Positions 16,961 through 27,234 are shown, numbered from the stretch's first letter. The stretch: 64,000 nt of DNA from Actinoplanes oblitus (GCF_030252345.1 NZ_CP126980.1:9185501-9249500); one strand, 5' to 3'. Made by a program: numbers and translations. Notes: generated by a model from the sequence alone, not told the origin.

Positions 16961-18274
16961 TCATGCCTTACCTCCGATCTCCGGTACCGCGTCAGCGTGC
17001 GTGGCCAAGGGGACGTCCAGGTCGAACAGCTCGCGGAGCAGAGCGGCGTACTGATCCCCGCCCGGCTCGGCGGCCAGCTGCCGCACCCGCACGGTCGGCG
17101 AGTGCAGGATCTGCTGGACGACCCGGTGCAGGGTACGGGAAACGTCGGCCCGTTGCTCCTCGGTGAATTCCGGCCGCCGGCCCAGAAGCTTGCGCATCTC
17201 GGCGGAGACCACCTCCTCCGCGCGGGTACGCAGCGCGGCCACCGTCGGCGCGATCTCCGCGCCGCGCATCCAGCCGAGGAAGTTGTCCACCTCACTGGTG
17301 ACGATCTGCTCGACCGCGGCCGTCTCGGCGGCGGCCGGGGCGGCCCGGCGACCGGCGGCCAGCCCGTCGATGTCGATCACGATCAGCCCGGGCAGCCCGG
17401 CGGCGTCCGGGGCGACGTCCCGCGGCACCGCGAGGTCGAGCACCACCAGCGGGTTCCCCGCGCCACGGGAGTCGAGCACGGTGCTCAGCAACTCCCGGGT
17501 CAGCACCGGCGTGGTGGACGCGGTCGCGCTGACCACGATGTCCACCTCGGTGAGAACCGTGGCCAGCGAGTCGATCGGCACGGCGACCGCGCCGTACGCC
17601 TCGGCCAGCCGGTCCGCCCGGTCGGCGCTGCGGTTGGTGATCCGCAGCGGGCCGACCCCGGTCCGGGTGAGCGTGGCGACCGACAGCGAGCCCATCGCGC
17701 CGGCGCCGATGACCAGCGCGGGACGGCCGGTCAGGTCGCCACCGAGGTGGTCGGCGGCCATCTCCAGGGCGGCCGTGACGACACTCTGCCCGGCCCGGTC
17801 GATGCCGGTCTCGGCGTGCGCCCGCTTGCCGACCCGCAGCGCCTGCTGCATCAGCTCGTGCAGCAGCCGGCCGGCCGAGTCGGACTCGGTGGCCGAGTGG
17901 TACGCGTCCCGCAGCTGGCCGAGGATCTGCGCCTCGCCGACCACCATCGAGTCGAGCCCGGAGGAGACCCGGAACGAGTGCTGGACCGCCGCCTCGCCGT
18001 AGTGCACGTAGAGGTGACCGGCCAGCTCGTTGGCCGGGATGCCGGAATGCTGGGACAACACGTTGCAGATGTCGCCGAGGCCGCCGTGGAACCCGTTGAC
18101 CGCGGCGTACACCTCGACGCGGTTGCAGGTGGAGACCACCACTGCCTCGCTCACGTACGGCTGCGTGACGAGTTTCTGCAGGATCTCCGGGACCTGGGCC
18201 TCGGGGATGACGAGGCGCTCCAGTACGGAGACGTCGGCGGTGCGGTAGGACGCACCGATGCTGAGGAGATTCAC
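16961..18274 (-). CDS. hemA: Glutamyl-tRNA reductase
   Basis: First committed step of the C5 heme pathway: reduces glutamyl-tRNA to glutamate-1-semialdehyde with NADPH. The 437-residue protein has the catalytic Cys50 in STCNRVEVYAAV, the family motif GLDSMVVGEAQILGQLRDAY, and the NADPH-binding GAGAMGSL. The GTG start at 18274 overlaps the rex stop (GTGA), so the gene is translationally coupled to rex and falls under the Rex operator upstream. This makes heme synthesis respond to the NADH/NAD+ ratio. Confidence 0.95.
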   Translation of the reverse strand: MNLLSIGASYRTADVSVLERLVIPEAQVPEILQKLVTQPYVSEAVVVSTCNRVEVYAAVNGFHGGLGDICNVLSQHSGIPANELAGHLYVHYGEAAVQHSFRVSSGLDSMVVGEAQILGQLRDAYHSATESDSAGRLLHELMQQALRVGKRAHAETGIDRAGQSVVTAALEMAADHLGGDLTGRPALVIGAGAMGSLSVATLTRTGVGPLRITNRSADRADRLAEAYGAVAVPIDSLATVLTEVDIVVSATASTTPVLTRELLSTVLDSRGAGNPLVVLDLAVPRDVAPDAAGLPGLIVIDIDGLAAGRRAAPAAAETAAVEQIVTSEVDNFLGWMRGAEIAPTVAALRTRAEEVVSAEMRKLLGRRPEFTEEQRADVSRTLHRVVQQILHSPTVRVRQLAAEPGGDQYAALLRELFDLDVPLATHADAVPEIGGKA

Positions 18275-19011
18275 GACCCGACTGCCTCCTGGTCACCCGT
18301 GGCGTCGCCGCCCCCGCCGGGGAGGGCGGTCAGGGACGCCTTGCGGTGTTCGTGGAACGAGAGGATCTGCAACTCGATGGCGAGATCCACCTTGCGCACA
18401 TCGACGTTCGGCGGGACGGCCAACACGCAGGGCGCGAAGTTCAGGATGCTGGTCACACCGGCGGCGACCAGCACGTCGGCCACCGCCTGCGCGGAGCCCG
18501 GCGGGGTGGCGATCACGCCGATCGCGATGGACTCCTCGGCGGCGACCCGCTCCAGCTCGCCGATGTGCCGCACGGTCAGCCCGTTGATCACCTCGCCGAC
18601 CTTCTTGCGGTCGGCGTCGAAGAGCGCGACGACCCGGAAGCCCCGGCTGGCGAAACCGGCGTACCCGGCCAGGGCGTGGCCCAGGTTGCCCACGCCGACC
18701 AGGCAGACCGCGCGGTTCTCGTCCAGCCCGAGGATGTACTCGATCTGGTCGACGAGCAGGGCGACGTCGTACCCGACGCCGCGGGTTCCGTACGACCCGA
18801 GATGTGAGAGATCTTTCCGGAGTTTCGCGGAGTTGACCCCGGCTGCGGCGGCCAGACCCTCGCTGGATACCGTTTCCGCGCCGGCCTCGGCCAGATGGTG
18901 AAGGGCGCGCAGGTATTCGGGCAGCCGCGCGATCGTCGCCTCCGGGAGGTCCGGGAAGGCCGGGACGCCACCGGCATCGCCGGGCGTGCTTCCGTGACGC
19001 TGCTGACTCAT
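18271..19011 (-). CDS. rex: Redox-sensing transcriptional repressor Rex
   Basis: A 246-residue NADH-sensing repressor. The N-terminal winged helix (about 25-90: EATIARLPEYLRALHHLAEAG, SSEGLAAAAGVNSAKLRKDLSHLGSYGTRGVGYDV) is followed by a Rossmann NADH-binding domain (VCLVGVGNLGHALAGYAGF) and the C-terminal helix that inserts into the partner subunit (AIELQILSFHEHRK). When NADH/NAD+ is low, Rex binds DNA; NADH releases it. A near-perfect operator lies 114 bases before its ATG. First gene of rex-hemA-hemC-hemD, the same arrangement as in Streptomyces. The ATG at 19011 is preferred; in-frame codons further upstream would run into the operator region. Confidence 0.96.
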   Translation of the reverse strand: MSQQRHGSTPGDAGGVPAFPDLPEATIARLPEYLRALHHLAEAGAETVSSEGLAAAAGVNSAKLRKDLSHLGSYGTRGVGYDVALLVDQIEYILGLDENRAVCLVGVGNLGHALAGYAGFASRGFRVVALFDADRKKVGEVINGLTVRHIGELERVAAEESIAIGVIATPPGSAQAVADVLVAAGVTSILNFAPCVLAVPPNVDVRKVDLAIELQILSFHEHRKASLTALPGGGGDATGDQEAVGS

Positions 19012-19124
19012 CTGACTCCGTGCCGACGAGGCGAACCTGCGGTGAGCCCGTTCTGTGCGATACCGGTGAGACCCTCGTGGGGCGACTGTGGTAGCGGGGC
19101 TCGTCGAAGCCACAGAGTAGGCGC

Positions 19125-19142
19125 TTGTGAAGGCGTGCACAA
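19125..19142. promoter_or_regulatory. Rex operator (ROP) upstream of rex-hemACD
   Basis: TTGTGAAGGCGTGCACAA matches the ROP consensus TTGTGAA-N4-TTCACAA with a single mismatch (G for T in the right half). It lies in the 286-base gap between the HAD gene and rex, 114 bases before the rex start, and implies autoregulation and redox control of heme synthesis. Confidence 0.88.
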
Positions 19143-19297
19143 ATCGCGATCTTGCCGGGACAATTGGACAAGATCGACCCGGCTGTGCTAGCCGAGCCGA
19201 CCTGTCGAGTATTACTTGCCGACCCCCGTCAGGACCACCCAGGCGGTGTTTCGGGACCCAGCCGAGTGCGAGGCGGGGGCCGGAAACACCACCCGGC

Positions 19298-19939
19298 TCA
19301 GAGCGACATGGCCATCTTTACCGCTTCGACGAGCGAATCGGCGACCGGACGGCCCGATTCACGCAGCCGTGCCGGGTGGGTGAACCCGCCGGTGTACAAC
19401 ACCGAGGCGGCGCCCACCGAGTCGGCGGCGGCCGCGTCGTCCAGCGAGTCGCCGATCAGCACCGCGTCGCCGCCGGCCACCCCGAGACCGTCCAAGTGCC
19501 GAGCCAGATGCGCGGCCTTCAGGTCCCCGCCCACCTCGGTACGCAACCCGTCGATCCGGGTGAACACCCCGGCCAGCCCGTACGTCTCCACGGCCGGCAC
19601 CAGCTCGCTGTGGAACCACATGGAGAGCAGCGACTGGGTACCCGGCCAGGTCTTGATCGCGGTCATCGCGTCGTGCGCCAGGGTGATGTCGGTCAGGCCC
19701 AGCCGGTACGCGTCGTGGAAGATCCGGTCGAGCCGGCCGAACTCCTCCTCGTCCACCGCCCGGCCGAGCATCTCGGCGTAGAACTCGGCGACCGGCCGCC
19801 GGAACAGCCGCCGGTGCTCGTCAGCGCCGACGGCCCGGCCGCCGGCGGTGGCGAAGGCCTCGTTGGTCGACGACACCACCAGGTGAAGATCGTCGAGAAG
19901 GGTTCCGTTCCAGTCCCAGACCAGGTGCTTTGCTGTCAC
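19298..19939 (-). CDS. HAD-superfamily hydrolase
   Basis: A 213-residue phosphatase-like protein. Motif I is VWDWNGTLLDD with nucleophile Asp9; the usual general acid two residues later is Asn instead of Asp, a variant I recall from several actinobacterial HAD groups. Motif II/III regions follow (GGDLKAAHLARHLDGLG) with motif IV GDSLDDAAAADSVG. The cap is helical (about 15-90), as in the phosphoglycolate phosphatase subclass. Substrate unknown. GTG at 19939 starts 9 bases after the stop of the glutaredoxin-like gene, so it is the last gene of that operon. Confidence 0.85.
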   Translation of the reverse strand: MTAKHLVWDWNGTLLDDLHLVVSSTNEAFATAGGRAVGADEHRRLFRRPVAEFYAEMLGRAVDEEEFGRLDRIFHDAYRLGLTDITLAHDAMTAIKTWPGTQSLLSMWFHSELVPAVETYGLAGVFTRIDGLRTEVGGDLKAAHLARHLDGLGVAGGDAVLIGDSLDDAAAADSVGAASVLYTGGFTHPARLRESGRPVADSLVEAVKMAMSL

Positions 19940-19948
19940 CCCGAGAAT

Positions 19949-20193
19949 TTACAGGTGCGGCTCACCGGGCTGTCGAGCCAAATCCCGGAGCAGGCGGGCC
20001 TCCTCGACCCGCCAGTACCCGTGCTCCTTGCCGTCCAGCAGGATCACCGGCACCCGGTCGTCGTAGTCGCGCTGCAACTCGATCGACGAGTCCACGTCCA
20101 CCCGGGTCCAGTCGCCGGGCGCGATCCGGTCCAGCGTCTGCTCGGCCACCTCGCACAGGTGGCAGCCGTCCCGGCTGATCAAGGTGATGCGGG

Positions 20194-20197
<4 letters not shown>
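19949..20197 (-). CDS. Glutaredoxin-like (thioredoxin-fold) protein
   Basis: An 82-residue thioredoxin-fold protein (ITLISRDGCHLCEVAEQTLDRI) with a CHLC active site at about residues 12-15 and a cis-Pro motif (RVPVILLDGKE). It belongs to the DUF836/YruB-like glutaredoxin group and could reduce disulfides or carry mycothiol-linked redox functions (inference). The start is TTG at 20197, overlapping the acyl-CoA synthetase stop in TTGA; no ATG/GTG is available in frame before the conserved strand. Small redox proteins of this kind sit near hem genes in mycobacteria too (memory). Confidence 0.85.
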
Positions 20198-21720
<1,523 letters not shown>

Positions 21721-22071
21721 CCGACCGGGATAGCGGACAGCCGGTCCGTTGCCCTGGCGGCCCGGATCGGCGAGGGTGACCTTGATACCGGATGCCGAGT
21801 TCGGACGGATTCGCGGCTTTGCGCGCAGCGCACATGGTGTGCGACTCCCCGTGTCCGAACTCGGTGATACTTCCGGTCTGTGTAACAGACTCCACACGAA
21901 CGGGTGAGGTTACCGGCGATTTCCGCGGGTTGCCCCACCCCTTTTGTATGCGAGTGACCACCCTCATCCCGAGGAGGCCGCTGTGCCACACAAAGGACGG
22001 AATCGCCGTGAATCCCTGCCTGGCGGGGCGGATTCACGGACGCCGCAGGCCCGCCGGGTTGAGGAGGCGCA
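21721..22071. other. Divergent intergenic region before the bldN-like gene, 351 bp
   Basis: Contains promoters for the acyl-CoA synthetase and sigma-factor genes. Visible structure: a 12-bp inverted repeat with 46-base spacing (21795-21864), a 6-bp hairpin inside it (CGCACA-TGG-TGTGCG, 21829-21843), and the palindrome GTCTGT-GTA-ACAGAC (21876-21890). I could not place BldD or other known boxes with confidence. Confidence 0.5.
21795..21864. repeat. Long-span inverted repeat upstream of the bldN-like gene
   Basis: CCGAGTTCGGAC (21795-21806) and its exact complement GTCCGAACTCGG (21853-21864) could pair around a 46-base loop with its own small hairpin at 21829-21843. This lies about 210-280 bases before the sigma-factor start. 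Confidence 0.7.
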
Positions 22072-23016
22072 GTGACCGATGTGTACGCCGGGGACCCGTA
22101 CCACCACGACGGCCTCTCCTCCAGACGAGCGCTCTCCGAGGGCCTGAACGCGATCCGGGAGTCAGTGGACGGAATGATCACCAACGCGATCCGCGGTGAC
22201 GGGCCGAGGCGCACCGGCAACCGCCGTCCGCTGAACAACTCGCCGTCCGTGCCGGCGCCCGGCGCCAACGGCAAGTTCGGCGGGAACCGGCTCGGTGCCC
22301 GGCCGCCCGCCCAGCCGACCGCCGGGCAGCGCTCGAACCTCCCCGAGGGAGAGGCGATCGGCGGCGACCACACGGTGGTGCTGCCCACCCAGAGCAAGAC
22401 CGGCCCGCCCACCGAGACCCAGCCGCCCAAGGCCCGCCCGGACCGGGGCGACCCGGCCGCCGAGGTGTGGGCGCTGGTCGAGCGGGCCCAGGCCGGCGAG
22501 TCCGAGGCGTTCGGCCTGATCTACGACAGGTACGTGGACACCGTCTTCCGGTTCGTCTACTTCCGGGTCGGCAACCGGCAGCTGGCCGAGGACCTCACGT
22601 CGGACACCTTCCTGCGTGCCCTCAAGCGGATCGGCAGCTTCACCTGGCAGGGCCGCGACCTGGGCGCCTGGCTGGTCACCATCGCCCGGAACCTGGTCGC
22701 CGACCACTTCAAGTCGGGCCGTTACCGGCTCGAGGTGACCACCGGCGACGTGCTGGACGCCGACCGCGAGGACCGGGGCCCGGAGGGCAGCCCGGAGTCC
22801 GCGGTGGTCGACCACATCACCAACGTCGCCCTGCTCACCGCGGTCAAGCAGCTCAACCCGGAGCAGCAGGAGTGCATCGTGCTGCGGTTCCTGCAGGGAT
22901 TCTCGGTGGCCGAGACCGCGCAGACCATGGGCAAGAACGAGGGTGCCATCAAGGCCTTGCAGTACCGCGCCGTCCGCGCCCTCAACCGGCTGCTGCCGGA
23001 AGGATTCCAGTCTTGA
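22072..23016 (+). CDS. bldN: ECF RNA polymerase sigma factor, BldN type
   Basis: A 314-residue ECF sigma factor with an unusually long N-terminal extension (about 130 residues, Pro/Gly/Asn-rich) before region 2 (AQAGESEAFGLIYDRYVDTVFRFVYFRVGNRQLAEDLTSDTFLRALKRI) and region 4 (LLTAVKQLNPEQQECIVLRFLQGFSVAETAQTMGKNEGAIKALQYRAVRAL). Streptomyces BldN is made as a pro-sigma with an N-terminal extension and drives genes for aerial hyphae; the extension and the neighbouring DUF5667 gene support the same identity. GTG start at 22072 with GAGGAGG 6 bases upstream. Synteny with rex-hem nearby matches S. coelicolor (memory). Confidence 0.87.
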   Translation: MTDVYAGDPYHHDGLSSRRALSEGLNAIRESVDGMITNAIRGDGPRRTGNRRPLNNSPSVPAPGANGKFGGNRLGARPPAQPTAGQRSNLPEGEAIGGDHTVVLPTQSKTGPPTETQPPKARPDRGDPAAEVWALVERAQAGESEAFGLIYDRYVDTVFRFVYFRVGNRQLAEDLTSDTFLRALKRIGSFTWQGRDLGAWLVTIARNLVADHFKSGRYRLEVTTGDVLDADREDRGPEGSPESAVVDHITNVALLTAVKQLNPEQQECIVLRFLQGFSVAETAQTMGKNEGAIKALQYRAVRALNRLLPEGFQS

Positions 23017-23191
23017 TCGGCCGCTCTCGGATGTCGATCTCCGATACCCGATGGTCCCCCTCCGCACCCGTAACCGGAGCCGCGTGTCGCGCGTTTGTCC
23101 GGTTGCGACCCGTGGCCGCCATCCGTGGCCCGATCGCCGACGCCGGCATACGGACCGGCGGGACACTCACGAGCGAGGGGAGGTGCCCACG

Positions 23192-24346
23192 GTGAAGTTC
23201 CCTTTTCTGGATCGCCGGAGCGCCGAGCGCTTCGCGGAACAGGTCGACGATCCCGGTGGCGCCGGTCGGCACCACACCCGTGGGCACGCCGATGACGAGC
23301 TGATCGAACTGGTGGCGCTCAGCCACCGTCTGGCCGCCACCCGGCCGGCCGGCCAGGTCGACGCCGAGTTCCGCGTCGGTCTGCGCGCCATGCTGGTCGC
23401 CACCGCCGAGCGGGACGGCATCGGCCGGACCGCCGTCGAGGCGGACCCCGAGCCGATCGCCGAGCTGCCGGAACGCGGAGGCCGGGCGATCTTCGGCCGG
23501 CGGATCCGCACCCGCGGCGCGATCGTGCTCGGCGTGGCCGCCGGGGCGATGGCCGTCTCCGGGATCTCCGCGGCGAGCGAGAGCGCGTCGCCGGGCGACG
23601 CCCTGTACAGCGTGAAGCGCTCCACCGAGCGGGCCCAGCTGGCCATCGCCGGCTCGGACGCCAGCCGCGGGCAGCTGTCGCTGGACTTCGCGCGCAACCG
23701 GCTGACCGAGGCCACCACGATGAGTGGCGACGCCGCGGCCTTCCGGGACGTGCTGGACGACATGGACGCGGACACCCGCAAGGGGGTCCGGCTGATCACC
23801 ACGTCCGCGGTGTCCCGCACCGACGCCAAGCAGCTGACCACGCTGGACACGTTCGTCGCCGATCAGCGTTCGACCTTCGAGCCGACATTGCGGGGTCTGT
23901 CCACACCGAACCGCGAGCGCGCGCTGACGTCGCTGGGCCTGCTGTCCGAGGTGGCGCAGCGCACCGAGCAGCTGCGTACCGGGCTGGACTGCGAGAAGGT
24001 CGTGACGGCCGGCTCCGACGACCTGGGCCCGAAGCTGCGCGGCTGCGGAGACGGTGCGGGGCCCGCCGACAAGACGCCGCCGACCGGCACGCACTCCGGC
24101 GGTGACAAGTCGTCGAAGCAGAGCGGCCAGAACGGCACCCAGGGCAAGCCGGCCCGGACCGGCTCGGCCGCTCAGCCGGGCAGCTCCGCGGACGCCACGA
24201 CGCCGGACGCCAAGGCCTCCACGACCCCCACCGCGGCGGTGAAGTCGGCGGGAACCAGCCCGTCACCGGCGCGGACGCCTGCCGGTGACGGCGAGGAGTC
24301 GCAGGACGACGGGGTCCTCGGCGGGGTACTGGGCGATCTGTTCTAG
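23192..24346 (+). CDS. DUF5667-domain membrane protein, RsbN-like anti-sigma factor
   Basis: A 384-residue protein: cytoplasmic N-terminus (about 1-105, with ELIELVALSHRLAATRPAGQVDAEFRVGLRAML, resembling the sigma-binding part of RsbN), one membrane helix (about 113-133, GAIVLGVAAGAMAVSGISAA), an extracellular DUF5667 helical domain (SPGDALYSVKRSTERAQLAI, about 140-275) and a Ser/Thr/Pro-rich tail. In Streptomyces, RsbN is the membrane anti-sigma for BldN and sits directly downstream, as here (175-base gap). The GTG at 23192 has AGGGGAGG about 9 bases upstream; a GTG at 23183 is an alternative. Confidence 0.8.
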   Translation: MKFPFLDRRSAERFAEQVDDPGGAGRHHTRGHADDELIELVALSHRLAATRPAGQVDAEFRVGLRAMLVATAERDGIGRTAVEADPEPIAELPERGGRAIFGRRIRTRGAIVLGVAAGAMAVSGISAASESASPGDALYSVKRSTERAQLAIAGSDASRGQLSLDFARNRLTEATTMSGDAAAFRDVLDDMDADTRKGVRLITTSAVSRTDAKQLTTLDTFVADQRSTFEPTLRGLSTPNRERALTSLGLLSEVAQRTEQLRTGLDCEKVVTAGSDDLGPKLRGCGDGAGPADKTPPTGTHSGGDKSSKQSGQNGTQGKPARTGSAAQPGSSADATTPDAKASTTPTAAVKSAGTSPSPARTPAGDGEESQDDGVLGGVLGDLF

Positions 24347-24433
24347 TTCGCGGTGAGACGTGGCGAGGGGCGGTGCCGGAAGAATCCGGGGCCGCCCCTC
24401 AACAGTCACTATAGGACGATTCGCTGACGCCTG

Positions 24434-25441
24434 TCACCGAGCGAACGGATCCGGCCGTTTCTGCAGCAGCTCGTGCAGAGTCGCCTGAATCGTCTCCCGG
24501 ACCTGATCGGCCAGGTTGTAGACGACCAGCGGGTCGTCCGCGTACTCGGTGAGGTGCGCGGTCGGGATCGGCGGGCAGAACTCGATCAGCCACTTGCTCG
24601 GCAGCGGGACCAGGCCCAGCGGGCCCAGCCACGGGAACGTCGGGGTGACCGGGAAGTAGGGCACGCCGAGCAGCCGGGCCAGCGGTTTCAGGTCGGCCAG
24701 GATCGGATAGATCTCCTCGGCGCCGACGATGGCGACCGGGACGATCGGGGTGCCGGTGCGCAGGGCCGCCGAGACGAACCCGCCGCGCCCGAACCGCTGC
24801 AGTTTGTACCGCTCGGAGAAGCGTTTGCCGATGCCCTTGAAGCCCTCCGGGAAGACGCCGACCAGCTGATCGTTGTGCATCAGGCGCTCGGCGTCCGGGT
24901 TGCAGGCGACGGTGGCGCCGGCCGCCCGGGCCAGCTCGCTCAGGCCCGGCATCCGGAAGACCAGGTCGGCGCCGAGCAGCCGCAGGGCCCGCCGGCGCGG
25001 ATGGTTCTCGCGCAGTGCCACGGTGAGCATCAGCGCGTCCAGGGCCAGCGTGCCGGAGTGGTTGCCGACCACCAGGCCGGGACCGTCGGCCGGCACGTTC
25101 TCGACACCGAACACCTCGGTGCGGAACCAGTCGCGGTAGAGCACCCGCAGCATCGGGTGGAACACCGCGTCGGTCAGCTCGGGGTCGAAGCCGAACTCGT
25201 CCACCTCGTACGCCCCGGCCAGGCGCCGGCGCAAGAAGGCCAGGCCGCCGGCGATCCGCTGGTCCCAGACGTCGATGGTGTCCGGGCCGGCCGAGGCCGC
25301 CGACGACTCCAATTTGGCCACCTGCTCATCCGGTTTCTCCGGGATCGGGCGGCGGCCGTTCAGCTTTCTCGGCGGGGCCGGCTCGGGCAGCCGGAAGTCG
25401 GCGTGCCCGGGAAGCATGTCGCGGAATTCGTCCTGACTCAC
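24434..25441 (-). CDS. 1-acyl-glycerol-3-phosphate acyltransferase-like (PlsC family) protein
   Basis: A 335-residue acyltransferase. The catalytic block reads VVGNHSGTLALDALML (His128, Asp135), followed by VGVFPEGFKG and PIVPVAIVGAEEIYP. The His-Asp spacing is six residues instead of the usual four (HX4D), apparently typical of this actinobacterial subgroup, not a lesion. The N-terminal 90 residues are a poorly conserved extension. The GTG at 25441 overlaps the stop of the epimerase gene (GTGA), so the two are coupled. M. tuberculosis has the same pair order (galE2, Rv0502; memory). Confidence 0.85.
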   Translation of the reverse strand: MSQDEFRDMLPGHADFRLPEPAPPRKLNGRRPIPEKPDEQVAKLESSAASAGPDTIDVWDQRIAGGLAFLRRRLAGAYEVDEFGFDPELTDAVFHPMLRVLYRDWFRTEVFGVENVPADGPGLVVGNHSGTLALDALMLTVALRENHPRRRALRLLGADLVFRMPGLSELARAAGATVACNPDAERLMHNDQLVGVFPEGFKGIGKRFSERYKLQRFGRGGFVSAALRTGTPIVPVAIVGAEEIYPILADLKPLARLLGVPYFPVTPTFPWLGPLGLVPLPSKWLIEFCPPIPTAHLTEYADDPLVVYNLADQVRETIQATLHELLQKRPDPFAR

Positions 25442-26517
25442 GAGCGGTCACTCCCGGCGGGGGTGGCGTCGGCAGTCGCCCGCACCCGCCGGATGCCGTC
25501 CAGGATCGCCTGCTCGGCGGCGGCGAGCCGGTCGGCGGTGAGCGAGGAGCCGGCCGCGTGCGCCTGGATGAACTCCTCGAACGCGACGGCGGTGGTGCGC
25601 GGGGTGAAGCCGAACTCACGGATCAGCCGGCTGGTGTCGACCACCCGGCCGTGCACGAAGAGGTCGATCTGGTCCAGGCCGATCTGCTCGACGCCCAGCT
25701 GACGGGCGAGGGCGGCGGCGGTGGACAGCCCGCTCTCGGGCAGCGGCAGGGCGATCCGGCCGGCCCGGCGAACCGCCTGGGACAGCATCAGGACGCCGGC
25801 GCCGGCGACGTTGTAGGTGCCCGGGTGGTCCTCGGTGACCGACCGGTGCAGCACCTCGAGCGCGTCGTCCACGTGGACGAACTGCAGGCGGGCGTCGCGG
25901 CCGAGCACGGTGGGCACCAGCGGCTGGGCGAAGTAGCGGGTCAGCGACGTCTCGGCGGAGGAGCTGATCATCGGGGCGAACCGGAGCACGGTGGCCGCGA
26001 CCTCGGGACGGCGGCGGCGGAACCCGCGCACGTAACCCTCGATGTCGAGGATGTCCCGGGCGAACGGGCCGCGCGGGACCGCCCGCGGCTCGGTGTCCTC
26101 GGTGAAGACGGCGGGGTCGCGGAACGAGGCGCCGTAGGCGGCAGTCGACGACCGCACCACCAGTTTGCGCAGTCGCGGCGCGGCCTGGGCGGCGGCGAGC
26201 ACCTGCATGGTGCCGATGACGTTCTGTTCTTTCATCCCGGCGCGGCCGCCGTGGGCCTGGTCGGGGACGCTGGCCACGGCCAGGTGCACGACCGCCTCGG
26301 CGCCGAGCTCGGCGATGGCCTCGGTGGCCGCGCGCGCGTCGGCCCGGATTCGCTCCACCCCATCCAGCAAGCCGAGCAGGCGTGCTGGCGGGTCATGCGG
26401 ATCCAGGCCGACGACACGGTCGATCCGGGGATCTGCGGCAAGGCGGGCGGCCACCCGAGCGCCGAGGTATCGGCTGACTCCGGTGACCACGACAACGCTG
26501 GGCGGTGAGGTCACCAC
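25438..26517 (-). CDS. NAD-dependent epimerase/dehydratase-like extended SDR
   Basis: A 359-residue Rossmann protein starting VVTSPPSVVVVTGVSRYLGARVAARLAADPRIDRVVGLD. The nucleotide-binding motif is TGVSRYLG, replacing the usual TGxxGFIG, and I do not see a clear YxxxK catalytic pair, so it belongs to the atypical SDR class and may not be an epimerase. The GTG at 26517 is chosen for AAAGG 7 bases upstream; GTG at 26514 is equally possible. It lies between the bS22-like gene and the acyltransferase, a block conserved across actinobacteria. Confidence 0.83.
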   Translation of the reverse strand: MVTSPPSVVVVTGVSRYLGARVAARLAADPRIDRVVGLDPHDPPARLLGLLDGVERIRADARAATEAIAELGAEAVVHLAVASVPDQAHGGRAGMKEQNVIGTMQVLAAAQAAPRLRKLVVRSSTAAYGASFRDPAVFTEDTEPRAVPRGPFARDILDIEGYVRGFRRRRPEVAATVLRFAPMISSSAETSLTRYFAQPLVPTVLGRDARLQFVHVDDALEVLHRSVTEDHPGTYNVAGAGVLMLSQAVRRAGRIALPLPESGLSTAAALARQLGVEQIGLDQIDLFVHGRVVDTSRLIREFGFTPRTTAVAFEEFIQAHAAGSSLTADRLAAAEQAILDGIRRVRATADATPAGSDRS

Positions 26518-26590
26518 GAGCGCACCTTTCGATGCGGAGCCTGCGGACGGCAAGCGACGGCGTCAGCCGGGTAGTGCACCCGGCCGGCCG

Positions 26591-26692
26591 TCACTTGCCC
26601 AAACGGCGACGCTGGACGCGGGTCTTGCGCAGCAGCTTGCGGTGCTTCTTCTTCGCCATACGCTTGCGGCGCTTCTTGACCACGGAGCCCAT
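26591..26692 (-). CDS. AURKAIP1/COX24-domain ribosomal peptide (bS22-like), 33 aa
   Basis: A 33-residue, extremely basic peptide ([20 protein letters not shown], ending VQRRRLGK) matching the small ribosomal protein bS22 described in mycobacterial 30S subunits, Rv0500B-like. The ATG at 26692 has GAGAGG about 10 bases upstream. It lies between an HTH gene and the epimerase gene, the order Rv0500A-Rv0500B-galE2 of M. tuberculosis (memory). Too short for many gene callers but certainly real. Confidence 0.95.
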   Translation of the reverse strand: MGSVVKKRRKRMAKKKHRKLLRKTRVQRRRLGK

Positions 26693-26861
26693 ACGAAAGC
26701 CTCTCGAACCATGTTTGAGTGGAACCGGCACGCGGCCGGAACCGATCTGGACGGCGCCCGGAACGGCGCCGCTAGGTAGCGGCACGCGTCGGACCGGGAA
26801 CCAACCGGTCCAGCGTACCGGCCCGCTCCGTGTGGGCCAACACGACCCCGGCAGCCCGCTC

Positions 26862-27074
26862 TCAGGCGGTCTGCGAGAACGCGCCGCGCAGATACTCGTG
26901 TACCGCGTGCTCCGGCACCCGGAACGAGCGGCCGACCCGGACGGCGGTGAGGTCACCACCGTGCACGAGCCGGTAGACGGTCATCTTGGAGACCCGCATC
27001 AGCGTGGCCACCTCGGCTACGGTCAGGAAGCGCACTTCCGAGAGGCGTTCCTCGGTCTGGGCTGGACCCGTCAT
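26862..27074 (-). CDS. Excisionase-like helix-turn-helix DNA-binding protein
   Basis: A 70-residue MerR/excisionase-type protein: [47 protein letters not shown] covers almost the whole chain, with the recognition helix in [13 protein letters not shown]. It corresponds to Rv0500A of M. tuberculosis and, probably, BdtA of S. coelicolor (memory). It is a core actinobacterial gene and not a phage excisionase, as the syntenic neighbours show. ATG start at 27074. Confidence 0.92.
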   Translation of the reverse strand: MTGPAQTEERLSEVRFLTVAEVATLMRVSKMTVYRLVHGGDLTAVRVGRSFRVPEHAVHEYLRGAFSQTA

Positions 27075-27234
27075 CTCGTCGCACCGATCCTTTCGCAGGC
27101 ACGCTCTGCCTGGCGAACGTGCGTGTCATCAGAACCGTATCGATGCGGCTGTGACCAGGGCGTCGCGTTCCGTAATTTGCCCATAAAAAGTCAAGTGCGA
27201 CACGCCTGATCTGTGACCGATTAGCCCGAAAGAA

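Noticed and set aside
21900..21970. BldD-type operator before the sigma factor gene
   Set aside because: GTGAGGTTACC and AGTGACCACCCTCA look suggestive but neither fits the palindromic consensus well enough.
26862..27074. Phage excisionase marking an integrated element
   Set aside because: The HTH protein resembles excisionases, but its neighbours are core genes in conserved order and no integrase or attachment site is seen.
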